Positions 1-9,536 of a stretch of 16,536 nt of DNA are shown here, piece by piece. The position numbers were made by a program, and so were the translations under genes. Numbering within the stretch: the first letter of the stretch is position 1; each line of letters begins with the position of its first letter. Source of the DNA: Rikenellaceae bacterium. Its GTDB lineage: Bacteria; Bacteroidota; Bacteroidia; Bacteroidales; UBA932. The notes below the pieces were generated by a model. It was not told the origin of the DNA, did not search any database, and was given only the letters and a program-made list of their open reading frames with translations. The DNA is taken from positions 2,444 to 18,979 of the forward strand of contig DOSU01000147.1 of assembly GCA_003513895.1 (NCBI GenBank). The letters run 5' to 3'.

Positions 1-244
1 GGGCTGCAACTTTAGCAACAGTGGCAGGGGCGGCGTTTCAGTAAGACTCGATGAGGCTACTTTCGAAAAGGTTAAAATCCGCAATTGCAATTTCTGGAAT
101 TCTGGAAGGATATTGACAATGACAAACAAGGTAGTTGAGGGCGAGATGTCGAATATCAAGCCTGAGTATATGGATGCTGCAAAATTTGACTACAGGTCAA
201 TAAAATCTAATCAGTTATATATCAAAAAAATTGGAGTAAGATAA
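1..244 (+). CDS. C-terminal fragment of a right-handed beta-helix protein, probable PL6-type (chondroitinase B-like) alginate lyase
   Basis: The window opens inside this gene. The reading frame begins at base 2 and runs about 80 codons to TAA at 242-244. The fragment shows two beta-helix-type rungs, GCNFSNSGRGGVSV near its start and KIRNCNFWNSGRI about 15 residues later. The Asn/Cys-Asn-Phe turns followed by short strands are typical of pectate-lyase-like solenoids. The tail ends in YIKKIGVR. The stop lies one base before the ATG of the PL17 gene, so the two are almost certainly co-transcribed. PL6 lyases commonly sit beside PL17 in Bacteroidota alginate loci and end in a beta-helix domain, which is why PL6 is preferred. 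A non-catalytic beta-helix (DUF4957/DUF5123-like) surface protein is the main alternative. No catalytic residues are in the visible part, so the activity is inferred from context. Confidence 0.55.
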   Translation, partial: GCNFSNSGRGGVSVRLDEATFEKVKIRNCNFWNSGRILTMTNKVVEGEMSNIKPEYMDAAKFDYRSIKSNQLYIKKIGVR

Positions 245-245
245 T

Positions 246-2390
246 ATGAAAAAATCGCTACTTATCCTTTCTCTCTTTTTAATAATGGGAGTCCTGAATG
301 CAAGAGAGCATCCATCTCTTATGATAACAAAGAGCGGAGTAGAGCAGATAAAAAAAGGGCTGGGCCAATATCCCGCTTTTGATGCTACAATATCGGATAC
401 CCGTTCAAAGGCCGATTTTGCATTATCGTCTCCCATAGTTGTTCCTGTTCCTAAAGACGGAGGCGGAGGGCCTACTCACGAAAAGCATAAGGACAATTAC
501 TATTCGATGTACTATTGCGGTATAATGTATCAGATTACCGGAGAGAAAAAGTATGCAATATTCGTAGAGAAGATGCTGGATGAATATCTAAAGTTGTATC
601 CCACCTTGGGATATCACCCGGTTAAAATGTCTTCTAACCCCGGCAAACTTTTCTGGCAAACATTAAACGATTATGTATGGCTGGTTCATACCTCTGTCGC
701 TTATGACTGCATTTACGATTTCCTGCCGGCAGCAAAGCGCAGTGAGTTCAATACCAAACTGTTTAAACCCATGGCCCATTTTCTTATGGACGGGAGCGAT
801 GTTAACAATAAGGTATTTAACAGAATGCATAACCACGGCACATGGGCTTGTGCAGCAGTGGGCATGATAGGATATGCGATGGAAGATGACGAACTGGTGC
901 AAAAAGCACTCATGGGTTCGGATGGGACAGGGAAACACGGCGGATACATACAACAACTGAATGAATTGTTTTCACCCGACGGATATTTTACCGAGGGAGC
1001 CTATTACCAGCGATATGCCATTTGGCCTTTTGTGATTTTCGGCCAGGCAATAAACAACAACGATCCGGAAAGAAACATTTTCAAGTACAGGGATGCAATT
1101 CTTAAGAAAGCGGTGAACACCCTCATGCAAATGACATATAATGGTTATTTCTTCACCCTTAACGATGCATTGCAAAAAGGCTTCAGTGCACAAGAACTGG
1201 TTTTCGCTAATAATATCCTTTACGCGGCAGACAATTCTCAAAAACATTTATTGACCATTTCAAAGGATTATCAAAGTTTCTTTCTTCCTACGGATGCCGG
1301 ATTTGCAGTTGCAAGGGATATCGCTCTTGGGCAGTCGAAACAGTTTGTTCTGAAGAGCCAGTTATTGAGAGATGGCAGCGATGGTACTCAGGGCGGTCTG
1401 GCAATTTTCAGAAGTCCAAATCCTTCTGAGAACACAACATTCTTAATAAAAGCTACCTCTCACGGGCTGAGTCACGGCCACTATGATAAGTTGACCATCT
1501 CTTATTATGACGATGGTTATCCTGTTCTTGTAGACTATGGTTCTTCCCGCTTTTTAAATATTGTAGTAAAATACAATGGCGGGTATACTCCTTTGAATGA
1601 TAAATATTCGATGAGCACCATAGCCCATAACACAGTTACTGTAGACAAGAAAAGTCACTATGGCGGTGATATCCGGGTCTCATCGAAGCATGCTCCTAAG
1701 ATATATTGCTATGATATTTCTAATCCTTCCGTTCAGGTTAGCAGTGCCATTGAGACAAATGCCTCTGAAGGAGTTAAAATGCAGAGGACAAATGCAGTAA
1801 TAGAGAACATCGGCGGAGAAAGAGTCATTCTGGACATTTTCAAACTCACAAGCGATAAAGCGCACACATACGATTTACCGTTTTTCTACAACGGAGACAT
1901 GATAAGCCTTAGCGCACCATATACAAAGGCTCTCAACCAGATGAGTACTTTTGGAGAAGACAACGGGTATCAATACCTGTGGAAGGAAGCATGGGCAAAA
2001 CCGAACGATTCAAAAGTGTGTTTTACCTGGCTAAAAGGAAAAAGATTTTACAGTGTGACCACTGTTACTGATTCAAGTTCGGAACTGTTCTTTGTGCGTT
2101 CGGGGGCAAATGATCCGGAATACTATTTAAGAACAGACCCTGCTTTTATAATCCGGCAAAATGGTGCCCGAAATCATACTTTCTTCTCTGCCCTGGAAAC
2201 TCACGGGAAGTACGATTTAATAGTTGAAAAGACAGAGAATGCCGTTTCTTCTGTTAAGTCCCTGAAAATAGAAGTAGACAATGACAGTTATACTATTGTT
2301 CAAATTGAAGTCAACGGCGAAAAGGCAAAATTCCGAATAGACTACAATAAGAACTCATCTGAAAAGAAATGGACATATATCAAATATTAA
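246..2390 (+). CDS. PL17 family oligoalginate (exo-alginate) lyase
   Basis: This 714-residue protein has the length and layout of PL17 lyases: a signal peptide (about residues 1-19, ending VLNA), an N-terminal alpha/alpha-toroid, and a C-terminal heparinase II/III-type beta-sandwich. In the toroid, NHGTW carries Asn196-His197 and the FSPDGYFTEGAYYQRY stretch carries Tyr253. In the sandwich, SHGHYDKL (His410), the Asp430 region, Tyr447 and His461 fit, from memory, the zinc ligands and catalytic Tyr of Saccharophagus Alg17C. PL17 enzymes cut alginate oligomers by beta-elimination, releasing unsaturated monouronate mostly from mannuronate-rich ends. With a plain signal peptide and no lipobox it is probably periplasmic. 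A GGAG at 233-236, nine bases before the ATG, supports this start. KdgF follows after 9 nt, which is metabolically coherent because it handles the PL17 product. Substrate is inferred from family, not tested. Confidence 0.93.
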   Translation: MKKSLLILSLFLIMGVLNAREHPSLMITKSGVEQIKKGLGQYPAFDATISDTRSKADFALSSPIVVPVPKDGGGGPTHEKHKDNYYSMYYCGIMYQITGEKKYAIFVEKMLDEYLKLYPTLGYHPVKMSSNPGKLFWQTLNDYVWLVHTSVAYDCIYDFLPAAKRSEFNTKLFKPMAHFLMDGSDVNNKVFNRMHNHGTWACAAVGMIGYAMEDDELVQKALMGSDGTGKHGGYIQQLNELFSPDGYFTEGAYYQRYAIWPFVIFGQAINNNDPERNIFKYRDAILKKAVNTLMQMTYNGYFFTLNDALQKGFSAQELVFANNILYAADNSQKHLLTISKDYQSFFLPTDAGFAVARDIALGQSKQFVLKSQLLRDGSDGTQGGLAIFRSPNPSENTTFLIKATSHGLSHGHYDKLTISYYDDGYPVLVDYGSSRFLNIVVKYNGGYTPLNDKYSMSTIAHNTVTVDKKSHYGGDIRVSSKHAPKIYCYDISNPSVQVSSAIETNASEGVKMQRTNAVIENIGGERVILDIFKLTSDKAHTYDLPFFYNGDMISLSAPYTKALNQMSTFGEDNGYQYLWKEAWAKPNDSKVCFTWLKGKRFYSVTTVTDSSSELFFVRSGANDPEYYLRTDPAFIIRQNGARNHTFFSALETHGKYDLIVEKTENAVSSVKSLKIEVDNDSYTIVQIEVNGEKAKFRIDYNKNSSEKKWTYIKY

Positions 2391-2399
2391 CAATAACAT

Positions 2400-2744
2400 A
2401 TGAAAACAAAAAGTGAAGGTTTTGTATTAAATGACAAACTTCAATGGGAAACTGTTGGAGAGGGACTAAAGCGTAAAATTCTGGCCTACGACGGCCAGAT
2501 AATGATGGTACGGGTGCACTTTCACAAAGGTGCAATTGGTACAATGCATGCACATTTTCATTCACAGGCAACCTATGTTGTGAGTGGTAAGTTTGAAGTA
2601 ACCCTTGATAATAAGAAGGAAGTTTTAAAAGCCGGCGACAGCTTTTATGTAGAACCCGATTTGAATCACGGGGCCATATGTCTGGAAGAGGGAGAACTGA
2701 TAGATGTATTTTCTCCTCACAGAGCAGATTTTTTAAAAAAATAA
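2400..2744 (+). CDS. kdgF: KdgF-type cupin, unsaturated uronate linearisation protein
   Basis: This is a 114-residue single-domain cupin with no signal peptide, so it is cytoplasmic. The metal-binding set is visible: His50 and His52 with Gln56 in the MHAHFHSQATYV stretch, and His90 in PDLNHGA. The C-terminal DVFSPHRADFL, with Arg108, is characteristic of KdgF. KdgF opens the ring of 4,5-unsaturated uronate monomers to the linear keto acid (DKI from pectin, DEH from alginate), a step once thought purely spontaneous. Its position between the monomer-releasing PL17 lyase and a DEH-type reductase fits that role. It is 9 nt downstream of PL17 and 24 nt upstream of the SDR gene, in the same operon. 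Family assignment is strong; the substrate as alginate-derived uronate is inferred from the neighbours. Confidence 0.88.
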   Translation: MKTKSEGFVLNDKLQWETVGEGLKRKILAYDGQIMMVRVHFHKGAIGTMHAHFHSQATYVVSGKFEVTLDNKKEVLKAGDSFYVEPDLNHGAICLEEGELIDVFSPHRADFLKK

Positions 2745-2768
2745 CAAAATAAAACAGAAAAAACAGAC

Positions 2769-3521
2769 ATGTTATTAAAAGGAAAAACAGCGGTAGTTAC
2801 CGGAGGAGCCAGAGATTTAGGACGTGCCATTTCAATCAAATTGGCTGGCGAAGGTGCGAATGTAGTTTTAAATTATTACGACAATAAGGAAGATGCCGAT
2901 ACAACTCTTGATTTGATTGCAAAAGCAGGTGGAAAAGCTGTCGCAGTACAGGGCGACATGACAAAAGCGGCAGATGTGAAAAAGTTGTTTGAAGGGTCTA
3001 AAAAGGCATTTGGCGAAAAGGTACACATCCTGGTAAATGTTGTTGGCGGACTTGTTGGCCGTAAACAAATAACTGAACAAGATGATGCATGGTACGATTT
3101 CTTGATGGATGTAAATATGCGAAGCGTTTTTCTCTGTACGAGAGAAGCTGTTCCAATGATGTCCGATGGCGGATCAATAATAAACTTCTCTTCTCAGGCG
3201 GCCAGAGATGGCGGTGGACCGGGAGCATCTATGTATGCTACTGCAAAAGCTGCTGTAATGTGTCATACTCGCGCCATGGCAAAAGAGTTAGGCCCTCTTG
3301 GAATCCGGGTAAATGCTTTGGCCCCCGGAATGATTGCTACCTCGTTTCACGACAGATTTACCAATCCGGCAGCTCGCGAAAACCTTGAAAAAACAGTTCC
3401 ATTGCGTCGTCAGGGTGCTGCTTCGGATGTTGCCGATTTAGTTTGTTACCTGGCAGGCGAAGAATCCGCCTACATCACAGGAACAAATATTGATATTAAC
3501 GGAGGAGCATTTTTCTCTTAA
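2769..3521 (+). CDS. SDR-family oxidoreductase, probable DEH (4-deoxy-L-erythro-5-hexoseulose uronate) reductase
   Basis: This 250-residue classical short-chain dehydrogenase/reductase is cytoplasmic. The Rossmann nucleotide-binding motif TGGARDLG is at residues 11-18. The usual NNAG is replaced by NVVGG (90-94). Asn116, Ser142 and YATAK (Tyr156, Lys160) complete the catalytic tetrad. The stretches SSQAARDGGGPGASMYA and the ending INGGAFFS match the SDR subfamily found in alginate clusters. That subfamily reduces DEH to 2-keto-3-deoxy-D-gluconate with NAD(P)H. A KduD-type 2-keto-3-deoxygluconate 5-dehydrogenase is the close alternative, but the adjacent PL17 and KdgF favour DEH reductase. Cofactor choice is not resolved: a basic residue directly after the first glycine motif (Arg15) and the Tyr-Tyr-Asp at the end of strand 2 give mixed signals. 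SusC follows after 34 nt. Confidence 0.85.
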   Translation: MLLKGKTAVVTGGARDLGRAISIKLAGEGANVVLNYYDNKEDADTTLDLIAKAGGKAVAVQGDMTKAADVKKLFEGSKKAFGEKVHILVNVVGGLVGRKQITEQDDAWYDFLMDVNMRSVFLCTREAVPMMSDGGSIINFSSQAARDGGGPGASMYATAKAAVMCHTRAMAKELGPLGIRVNALAPGMIATSFHDRFTNPAARENLEKTVPLRRQGAASDVADLVCYLAGEESAYITGTNIDINGGAFFS

Positions 3522-3555
3522 ATCGAAATTAATCAATTACTTAATCTAAGTTTAT

Positions 3556-6500
3556 ATGAAAAACAAAAAGCTAATTAAAGTAGTTACTTTGGTGTTGGGC
3601 ATTATGTTGCTTTTCATTCAAAGTCTTTCCGCCCAAAATATTGGAGTTTCCGGTATTGTTACAGCAGAAAACGGTGAACCTCTTGTTGGAGTTTCTGTTG
3701 TTGTAAAGGGCACTTCCAATGGTGTAGTCACCGGTTTGAAAGGTGATTATATTCTTAATAACGTTCCCGGAAACGGAACACTCATCTTTTCCTACATCAG
3801 TTTTGCAACTACTGAGGTTGCAGTTAATTCTCAAAGGCAAATAAACGTCATTTTAAAAGAGGATGTGCTGCTGCTGGAAGAACTTGTAGTTATTGGTTAT
3901 GGTGTACAAAAGAAATCACACTTAACCGGATCTATTGCAAAAATTAACACTTCGGGAATCGGAGATATTCCGGTATCCAGGCTGGACAATGCTTTACAGG
4001 GCAAAGTGGCCGGTCTGAACATTCAAAATACAAGTTCGGAAGCCGGTGTTGCTCCATCTATCAGAATTCGCGGTATGGGATCAATAAGCGCCAGCACCTC
4101 TCCTCTTATTGTTGTCGACGGTTACCCAATTTCCGGCGGTCTTGAGATGGTTAACTCTTCGGATGTTGAGTCAATTGAAGTACTTAAGGACGCAGCCTCT
4201 GCTGCAATTTACGGATCTCGCGCAGCCAGCGGAGTTATTCTGGTAACTACTAAAAGTGGTACAGCCAACAAACCTTCCTATAATATAAGGGTCAGCTCCG
4301 GTTATAAACAAACCTATAAGAGGGTAGATCGTTACTCAACACAAGAGTACATTGATCTTCGACTTTCACAGAAAGCAGGTTATGATGCATATATGACATC
4401 CATCGGAAGCTCTTCAAGGCTCAATATCAACAACGACCTTGGAGCTTATGCCGTAGGCGAAATGTTTGGATTCAGGGACTGGCAGGATTTAGGTCTTCAA
4501 ACTGCAAATATTTCCAATATTCAGGCAAATGTATCAGACGGAAACGAAAAGATAAGGTACTATGTTTCGGGCAATTACGACTTTGACCAAGGCATAATGA
4601 TAAAAAGCCAGTACAATAAATTCAATATGCGCACCAAGATCGACGCCAAATTGTCTAAAAATGTAAAATTCGGCATATCATTCTCTCCTCAATATACAAG
4701 GCGGCAGCGCCCTTCAAATTCTTCGGGAGGATGGTACAATAACCTAATCCGTACAGGAGACTGGATGCCGGTATATCATACTCAGGAGAGTATCGATTTC
4801 ATTACTGCTCAGAGGCCTACTTTTGCAAAGAAAGTGGGTGACTATGTACTGGGCGCCGACTTTTCAAACCTTAAATTCACACTTAAGGACGGAACAGTAA
4901 TTGCAAAAGCAACTCCTTGGAATACATCGGATAACAGCCCTATTAACATTGCCGACAAAACCAACTTTGTTGAAGAAAATTACAGCTTAAACGGAAATAC
5001 TTACTTAGATATTAAAATTCTTGAAGGTCTTACATTCCGAACTTCAAATGGTTTCTTCCTCAATTACATGAATGAGGATTATTTTATCAAGTCCGACGGT
5101 CTAAAACCGGGCAACCTTGCAAATGGAACTTACGAAAATGATCTGATGATTGACTTCCTCTCCGAAAACACGTTGAACTATTCAAGGTCATTTGGTAAAC
5201 ATAATTTTGATGTCCTTGCGGGTTTCACTTCAAACCTTACAAAACACAGAACTGCTGCAATAGCCGGTACTTTTGGCAATGACTATATTTCCACTTTCAA
5301 TGCTGCTACTGCAATCATACAAAAAGATGCAGGCGGCAACATCCAAACCTACACAAACAAGGAGACAATCGCAATGGTATCATACCTTGCCCGTGTAAAT
5401 TATAGTTATGCCGATAAATATCTGTTATCTGCCAGTTGGAGAGCAGACGGAAGCTCAAAATTCGGCCCTAATAACCGTTATGGATATTTCCCTTCTGTTT
5501 CATTAGGCTGGCGTGTATCTGAGGAAGGCTTTATGAAGAACATTACATGGATCGACCGTCTTAAGCTTCGCGGAAGTTATGGTGTTACAGGAAACAACAA
5601 CATCACAAACTATGCGGCCTACAATACACTGAGCCTGGTTTATTATCCGCTTGGTTCTGGAACAGGATCGGTATCTCCGGGATTTATTAACACCAATTCT
5701 ACTCTCGGCAACCGTTCTTTAACATGGGAGCAGACAAATGAACTCAATGCCGGTTTAGACTTCTCGTTTTTTGACGGTAGGCTCAACGGCTCGGTTGATT
5801 ACTACAATTCTCAAACAAAAGCGCTGCTTCTCAGGCAGGATATCCCTTCAATTACCGGATTCCTGAATTACTGGAATAACGCAGGTAAGATTCGCAACTC
5901 AGGTATCGAGGTCGAACTTGATTCATACAATATTCGCACCAAGAACTTTACATGGCAAACTGCATTCAATATTGCTGCCAACAAGAATAAACTTCTTAGC
6001 CTTGGTGGCGACCAGACCTTTAACCTGCAGCTTGGCGAAAGAAACGAAGGATATGCTGCGATTGTTGGTCAGCCGGCAATTCAGTACTATCAGTTTAAAG
6101 TATTGGGAATATATATGACTCAGGCCGAAGCATTGGCGTCCGGAATTTCCGGAGCTGCAGGAGGAACACTTAAAGTATGGGATAACGGCGACAAAATTCT
6201 TAATGAGAACGACAGAGTTGTTTCGGGATCTCCATTCCCTGATTTTACCTGGGGTATGACAAATACATTTAAATATAAGAGTTTAGATTTCTCGTTCCTG
6301 ATCCAGGGTTCTCAGGGAGGGAAAATTATGAACGGTGATATCAACTATTCCGAAACCCGCAGATATGTAAAAAATTACAACTACGCTAATTCATGGTTGT
6401 GCGATGGAGTTCAGGGCGATGGGAAAACACCTATCAACAGCGGTGGCATAAACTGGATGTGGACCGATTATGTACTTGAAGACGCATCTTATGCCGCACT

Positions 6501-6747
6501 TCGCGAAGTGACATTGGGATTTACACTCAATTCAAAAATCTCGAAGAAAATTGGCATGAAATCGTTCAGGGCATATATCTCTGGTCAAAACCTGATGTTC
6601 TTAACCTCAAAAGGACTAAGGCTTGTCAATCCGGAAGCCCGCACAACTCCTACATCTGCTTATAACTCTCCTTTGGTAGCCGGTTATTCCCGCGGAGGTT
6701 TTCCTCTTCAAACAACCATATCATTTGGACTCAGCTTTTCATTATAA
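3556..6747 (+). CDS. SusC/RagA-family TonB-dependent outer-membrane transporter
   Basis: This 1063-residue protein has a signal peptide (about 1-26, ending SLSA before Gln). A carboxypeptidase-D regulatory-like beta-sandwich follows (about 28-103, GVSGIVTAENGEPLVGVSV). The SusC/RagA signature LEELVVIGYGVQKK (107-120) comes next, then the plug domain (about 120-235, including SGVILVTTKSG). A long 22-strand barrel ends in the aromatic-rich terminal strand SFGLSFSL. SusC proteins import oligosaccharides across the outer membrane with TonB energy, with the SusD partner acting as a lid. The pair lies inside the lyase operon, so the likely cargo is alginate oligosaccharide. SusD follows 20 nt after the stop. 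No N-terminal STN domain is present, so there is no sign of the sigma/anti-sigma signalling variant. Family assignment is certain; the ligand is inferred from neighbours. Confidence 0.96.
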   Translation: MKNKKLIKVVTLVLGIMLLFIQSLSAQNIGVSGIVTAENGEPLVGVSVVVKGTSNGVVTGLKGDYILNNVPGNGTLIFSYISFATTEVAVNSQRQINVILKEDVLLLEELVVIGYGVQKKSHLTGSIAKINTSGIGDIPVSRLDNALQGKVAGLNIQNTSSEAGVAPSIRIRGMGSISASTSPLIVVDGYPISGGLEMVNSSDVESIEVLKDAASAAIYGSRAASGVILVTTKSGTANKPSYNIRVSSGYKQTYKRVDRYSTQEYIDLRLSQKAGYDAYMTSIGSSSRLNINNDLGAYAVGEMFGFRDWQDLGLQTANISNIQANVSDGNEKIRYYVSGNYDFDQGIMIKSQYNKFNMRTKIDAKLSKNVKFGISFSPQYTRRQRPSNSSGGWYNNLIRTGDWMPVYHTQESIDFITAQRPTFAKKVGDYVLGADFSNLKFTLKDGTVIAKATPWNTSDNSPINIADKTNFVEENYSLNGNTYLDIKILEGLTFRTSNGFFLNYMNEDYFIKSDGLKPGNLANGTYENDLMIDFLSENTLNYSRSFGKHNFDVLAGFTSNLTKHRTAAIAGTFGNDYISTFNAATAIIQKDAGGNIQTYTNKETIAMVSYLARVNYSYADKYLLSASWRADGSSKFGPNNRYGYFPSVSLGWRVSEEGFMKNITWIDRLKLRGSYGVTGNNNITNYAAYNTLSLVYYPLGSGTGSVSPGFINTNSTLGNRSLTWEQTNELNAGLDFSFFDGRLNGSVDYYNSQTKALLLRQDIPSITGFLNYWNNAGKIRNSGIEVELDSYNIRTKNFTWQTAFNIAANKNKLLSLGGDQTFNLQLGERNEGYAAIVGQPAIQYYQFKVLGIYMTQAEALASGISGAAGGTLKVWDNGDKILNENDRVVSGSPFPDFTWGMTNTFKYKSLDFSFLIQGSQGGKIMNGDINYSETRRYVKNYNYANSWLCDGVQGDGKTPINSGGINWMWTDYVLEDASYAALREVTLGFTLNSKISKKIGMKSFRAYISGQNLMFLTSKGLRLVNPEARTTPTSAYNSPLVAGYSRGGFPLQTTISFGLSFSL

Positions 6748-6767
6748 ACCCTTTATAATTAATGATT

Positions 6768-8315
6768 ATGAAAAAGAATATTTTCAAACTGCTTATATTT
6801 AGTATTGCAGCACTCATTATCTCCTCTTGCGAGCTGGATTACCTTCCGGAGTCCGAGATTGGAGAAGATGATTACTATAAGAACACGAACGAAGTTTTAA
6901 CAGGATTAGTCGCCTGTTATAACGGTATGATGAATGTAACTAAAGAAGAGTGGCGGTTCACCGAACTCCGTTCGGACAATGCGCATCTTGAATCTACTTC
7001 TTCCGGGGATGCCAATAATGAAGAACTGCGTCGTCTGGACCACATGACCACAACTTCCCAAGATAAATTCATTTACGACTTTTGTTGGGTACCGGCCTAT
7101 AAAGTTATTGCACGCTGCAACACGGTGCTTGCAAAAATAAATAATGTGCCGGACCTTGATACAAGAGCAAAAATAAAATCGGAACTGCTGTTCATTCGCT
7201 CAATGATGTATTTCAACCTAACCCGCCTATTTGGTGAAGTATGGCTGGTAACTGAGCCTATTACAGGAGAAGAGGCGCTGGAGATGACAAAGAGTTCAGT
7301 TGATGTTATTTATGCCAAAATCATTGAGGATCTTGAAATTGCAGCCTCAGCTGCCGGAAAACTTCCATATCCTACATTTACCTCCGTTTCCGGGGCAACA
7401 AAACAACCTGCTTCCGAAACCGGCCGTGCAACAATTTATTCCGCAAAAGCACTTCTTGCAAAAGTATACCTCACCCGTAAAAACTACACAGCTGCCAAAG
7501 CAAATCTGCAGCCAATTGTAACAGATTACGGAACTTCCGGTTTAGTTGCATTTAACCTGATATTCGCAACCAGCAACGAGATGAACAAGGAGATTATTTT
7601 TGCTGTAAGATTCAAAGCCGGCGGACTGGGAATAGGCGCACCGTTTGTAAACTACTTTGCTGCCCGCAACTCATCCTCTTCAATTGTTGTTGGAAACGGT
7701 TCCGGATACAATGCACCAACAGACGGTATCACTGAGAAATTTGGGAATACTACAGTATGGAGCTACACATCCGGCGGATCTCCTATAGAACCACTTTCGG
7801 CAACCCGTAATTTAACAGACAAAAGAAATGCTGTATCTGTAGCTTTTTATAATAATGATGTTTGGTGGACAGCTAAATTCTGGGAAAGCCCTACAACCGT
7901 GCTTGTTCTTAATGACGCAGATACCGACTGGCCGGTGATTCGTTATGCAGATGTCCTTTTGATGTATGCAGAGGTTTTAAACGACGGAGCAGATAACGAC
8001 CAAACCTCGGCAAGGACATATGTAAATGCTGTTCGTACCCGTGCCGGTTTGGCTAATTTAGATGTTGCAGCAACAAACACTAAGACAACAATGCACGCAG
8101 CAATACTGGAAGAGCGGCGTCTTGAACTTGCATTTGAAAATCACAGGTATTATGATATGCTCCGTGAAGGAAATGCTTATGTTGTTAGTACCCTTAACGC
8201 ACAGTTTGCCAACGAGAACTTCTATAAGAGCTATACTCAGGGCCGTGGCCCTCAGCCTGTTACAGAAGCGAACATTCTTTTGCCTATACCTCTTAATATG
8301 AATAAACTATATTAA
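6768..8315 (+). CDS. SusD/RagB-family surface glycan-binding lipoprotein
   Basis: This protein has 515 residues from the chosen ATG. An in-frame ATG two codons upstream (6762) would give 517, but MKKNIFKLL is the more usual signal-peptide start. A lipoprotein signal peptide ends in the lipobox ISSC, with Cys21 as the acylated residue. The SusD N-terminal pattern (YLPESEIGEDDYY, then GLVACYNGMM) is followed by TPR-like helices. The C-terminal SusD signature is clear: RYADVLLMYAEVLN, AVRTRAGL, and LEERRLELAFENHRYYDMLR. SusD proteins sit on the outer leaflet, hold glycan, and close over their cognate SusC. The neighbours suggest alginate oligomers. The stop codon is 2 nt before the next gene, indicating tight co-expression. 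No SusE/F-type extra binding protein is seen nearby. Confidence 0.95.
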   Translation: MKKNIFKLLIFSIAALIISSCELDYLPESEIGEDDYYKNTNEVLTGLVACYNGMMNVTKEEWRFTELRSDNAHLESTSSGDANNEELRRLDHMTTTSQDKFIYDFCWVPAYKVIARCNTVLAKINNVPDLDTRAKIKSELLFIRSMMYFNLTRLFGEVWLVTEPITGEEALEMTKSSVDVIYAKIIEDLEIAASAAGKLPYPTFTSVSGATKQPASETGRATIYSAKALLAKVYLTRKNYTAAKANLQPIVTDYGTSGLVAFNLIFATSNEMNKEIIFAVRFKAGGLGIGAPFVNYFAARNSSSSIVVGNGSGYNAPTDGITEKFGNTTVWSYTSGGSPIEPLSATRNLTDKRNAVSVAFYNNDVWWTAKFWESPTTVLVLNDADTDWPVIRYADVLLMYAEVLNDGADNDQTSARTYVNAVRTRAGLANLDVAATNTKTTMHAAILEERRLELAFENHRYYDMLREGNAYVVSTLNAQFANENFYKSYTQGRGPQPVTEANILLPIPLNMNKLY

Positions 8316-8317
8316 GA

Positions 8318-9529
8318 ATGAAGTTTGTAAAGCGTTCTCTAATTGTTGTTCTTTCCGTAATATTCATACAGTCGAATTTGATTGCCCAAAAATCGATCAC
8401 TTACGACGATGTGCGACTTAAGGAATTAAAGAGAGCCTATGAGAACAGGGACGAAAGAGTCATGCCTCATATTAAAGCTCTTATAGATTCTTCGGAAAAA
8501 TTTTCTGATTCTAAAATCTTCAATATTGTCGATGGGAAAAAGAAGATCGCACCTAGCAAGGATCCCCGGGACTATATAAGCCTCTCCCGATACTGGTGGC
8601 CTAATCCGGATACAAAAGACGGATTGCCGTATGTAAGGCACGATGGCAAGTCAAACCCGGAACTCGAAGAGTACGATCATAGAAAAATTACGCATTTAGA
8701 AAACGCTGTTACAACTTTAGGAATTCTCTACTACTTAACAAGCGAGGAGAGATACGCCCGGCGTACTTCCGAAATTCTCAGGGAGATGTTTCTCGATCCC
8801 GTAACAGGAATGAACCCAAATATGACATATTCGCAATATGTACCCGGTATGACTTACATGCGGGGAACAGGTATTCTTGACTCAAGGATATTGGTTAATG
8901 CTCTCAATAGTGCAAAGCTTATTGAAGAGAGCAGATACTGGAGTATCGGCGACAAGAAGGCAATGCATGAATGGGCAAAAACATTTCTCTACTGGATAGA
9001 AAACAGCTCCCAGGGACAAATGGAGTTTAAAGCTTCGAATAATCACGGATTGTGGTATGATGTCATTAGAATGGGATTATCGTATTTTATAGACGATTAT
9101 ACCCATGTAAAATGGATTGTTGAGAATTCTGTTTATAAACGCCTTGAAATACAACAGGCAAAAAACGGAAGTTTCCCCGAAGAATTAGCTCGCACATTGG
9201 GCTTAAGCTACACTACTTTTGCTCTTGAAGCTTTTTATGAAGCTGCCGAAATTGCCTCAAAAACCGGAATTGATATTTGGACTTATACTTCTCCGGATGG
9301 CCGTTCAATTTCAAAGGGGGTGGAATTTGCATATCCATATTATATGGAACCACAGAAGTGGCCATATGAACAGATATCTCCATTCGAGAAAGATAGAGGC
9401 TCTATGGCACTGTATATTGCCGGATTAAAACTAAACAACAAGGAGTATATAAATGCTGCCCGAAAGATTGGTTACACTCCTGAGTCTAAAATCAAATATT
9501 TGCTGTATTTTGATATAATTAAAAACTAA
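8318..9529 (+). CDS. PL38-type alginate lyase family protein, copy A (secreted, non-lipidated)
   Basis: This 403-residue protein belongs to the alginate-lyase superfamily (Pfam Alginate_lyase type, alpha/alpha-toroid) and resembles CAZy family PL38. It has a plain signal peptide (about 1-24, ending LIAQ) and no lipobox, so it is probably periplasmic. Conserved blocks, in order, are APSKDPRDYISLSRYWWP (about 78-95), MNPNMTYSQ (165-173), the active-site block NNHGLWY (241-247, His243), and ARTLGLSY (Arg292, Tyr298). His243, Arg292 and Tyr298 sit where I recall the catalytic residues of the Bacteroides ovatus PL38 enzyme. Known PL38 members act on alginate or glucuronan by beta-elimination; the PL17/KdgF context favours alginate. 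It starts 2 nt after SusD and is followed 7 nt later by a paralogue. PL5 is an alternative family, but the motif set fits PL38 better. Confidence 0.82.
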   Translation: MKFVKRSLIVVLSVIFIQSNLIAQKSITYDDVRLKELKRAYENRDERVMPHIKALIDSSEKFSDSKIFNIVDGKKKIAPSKDPRDYISLSRYWWPNPDTKDGLPYVRHDGKSNPELEEYDHRKITHLENAVTTLGILYYLTSEERYARRTSEILREMFLDPVTGMNPNMTYSQYVPGMTYMRGTGILDSRILVNALNSAKLIEESRYWSIGDKKAMHEWAKTFLYWIENSSQGQMEFKASNNHGLWYDVIRMGLSYFIDDYTHVKWIVENSVYKRLEIQQAKNGSFPEELARTLGLSYTTFALEAFYEAAEIASKTGIDIWTYTSPDGRSISKGVEFAYPYYMEPQKWPYEQISPFEKDRGSMALYIAGLKLNNKEYINAARKIGYTPESKIKYLLYFDIIKN

Positions 9530-9536
9530 TTACAAG

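Noticed and set aside
3571..3840. 89-codon minus-strand frame in the 5' part of SusC
   Set aside because: Antisense shadow of the signal peptide and CarboxypepD-like domain; no independent evidence.
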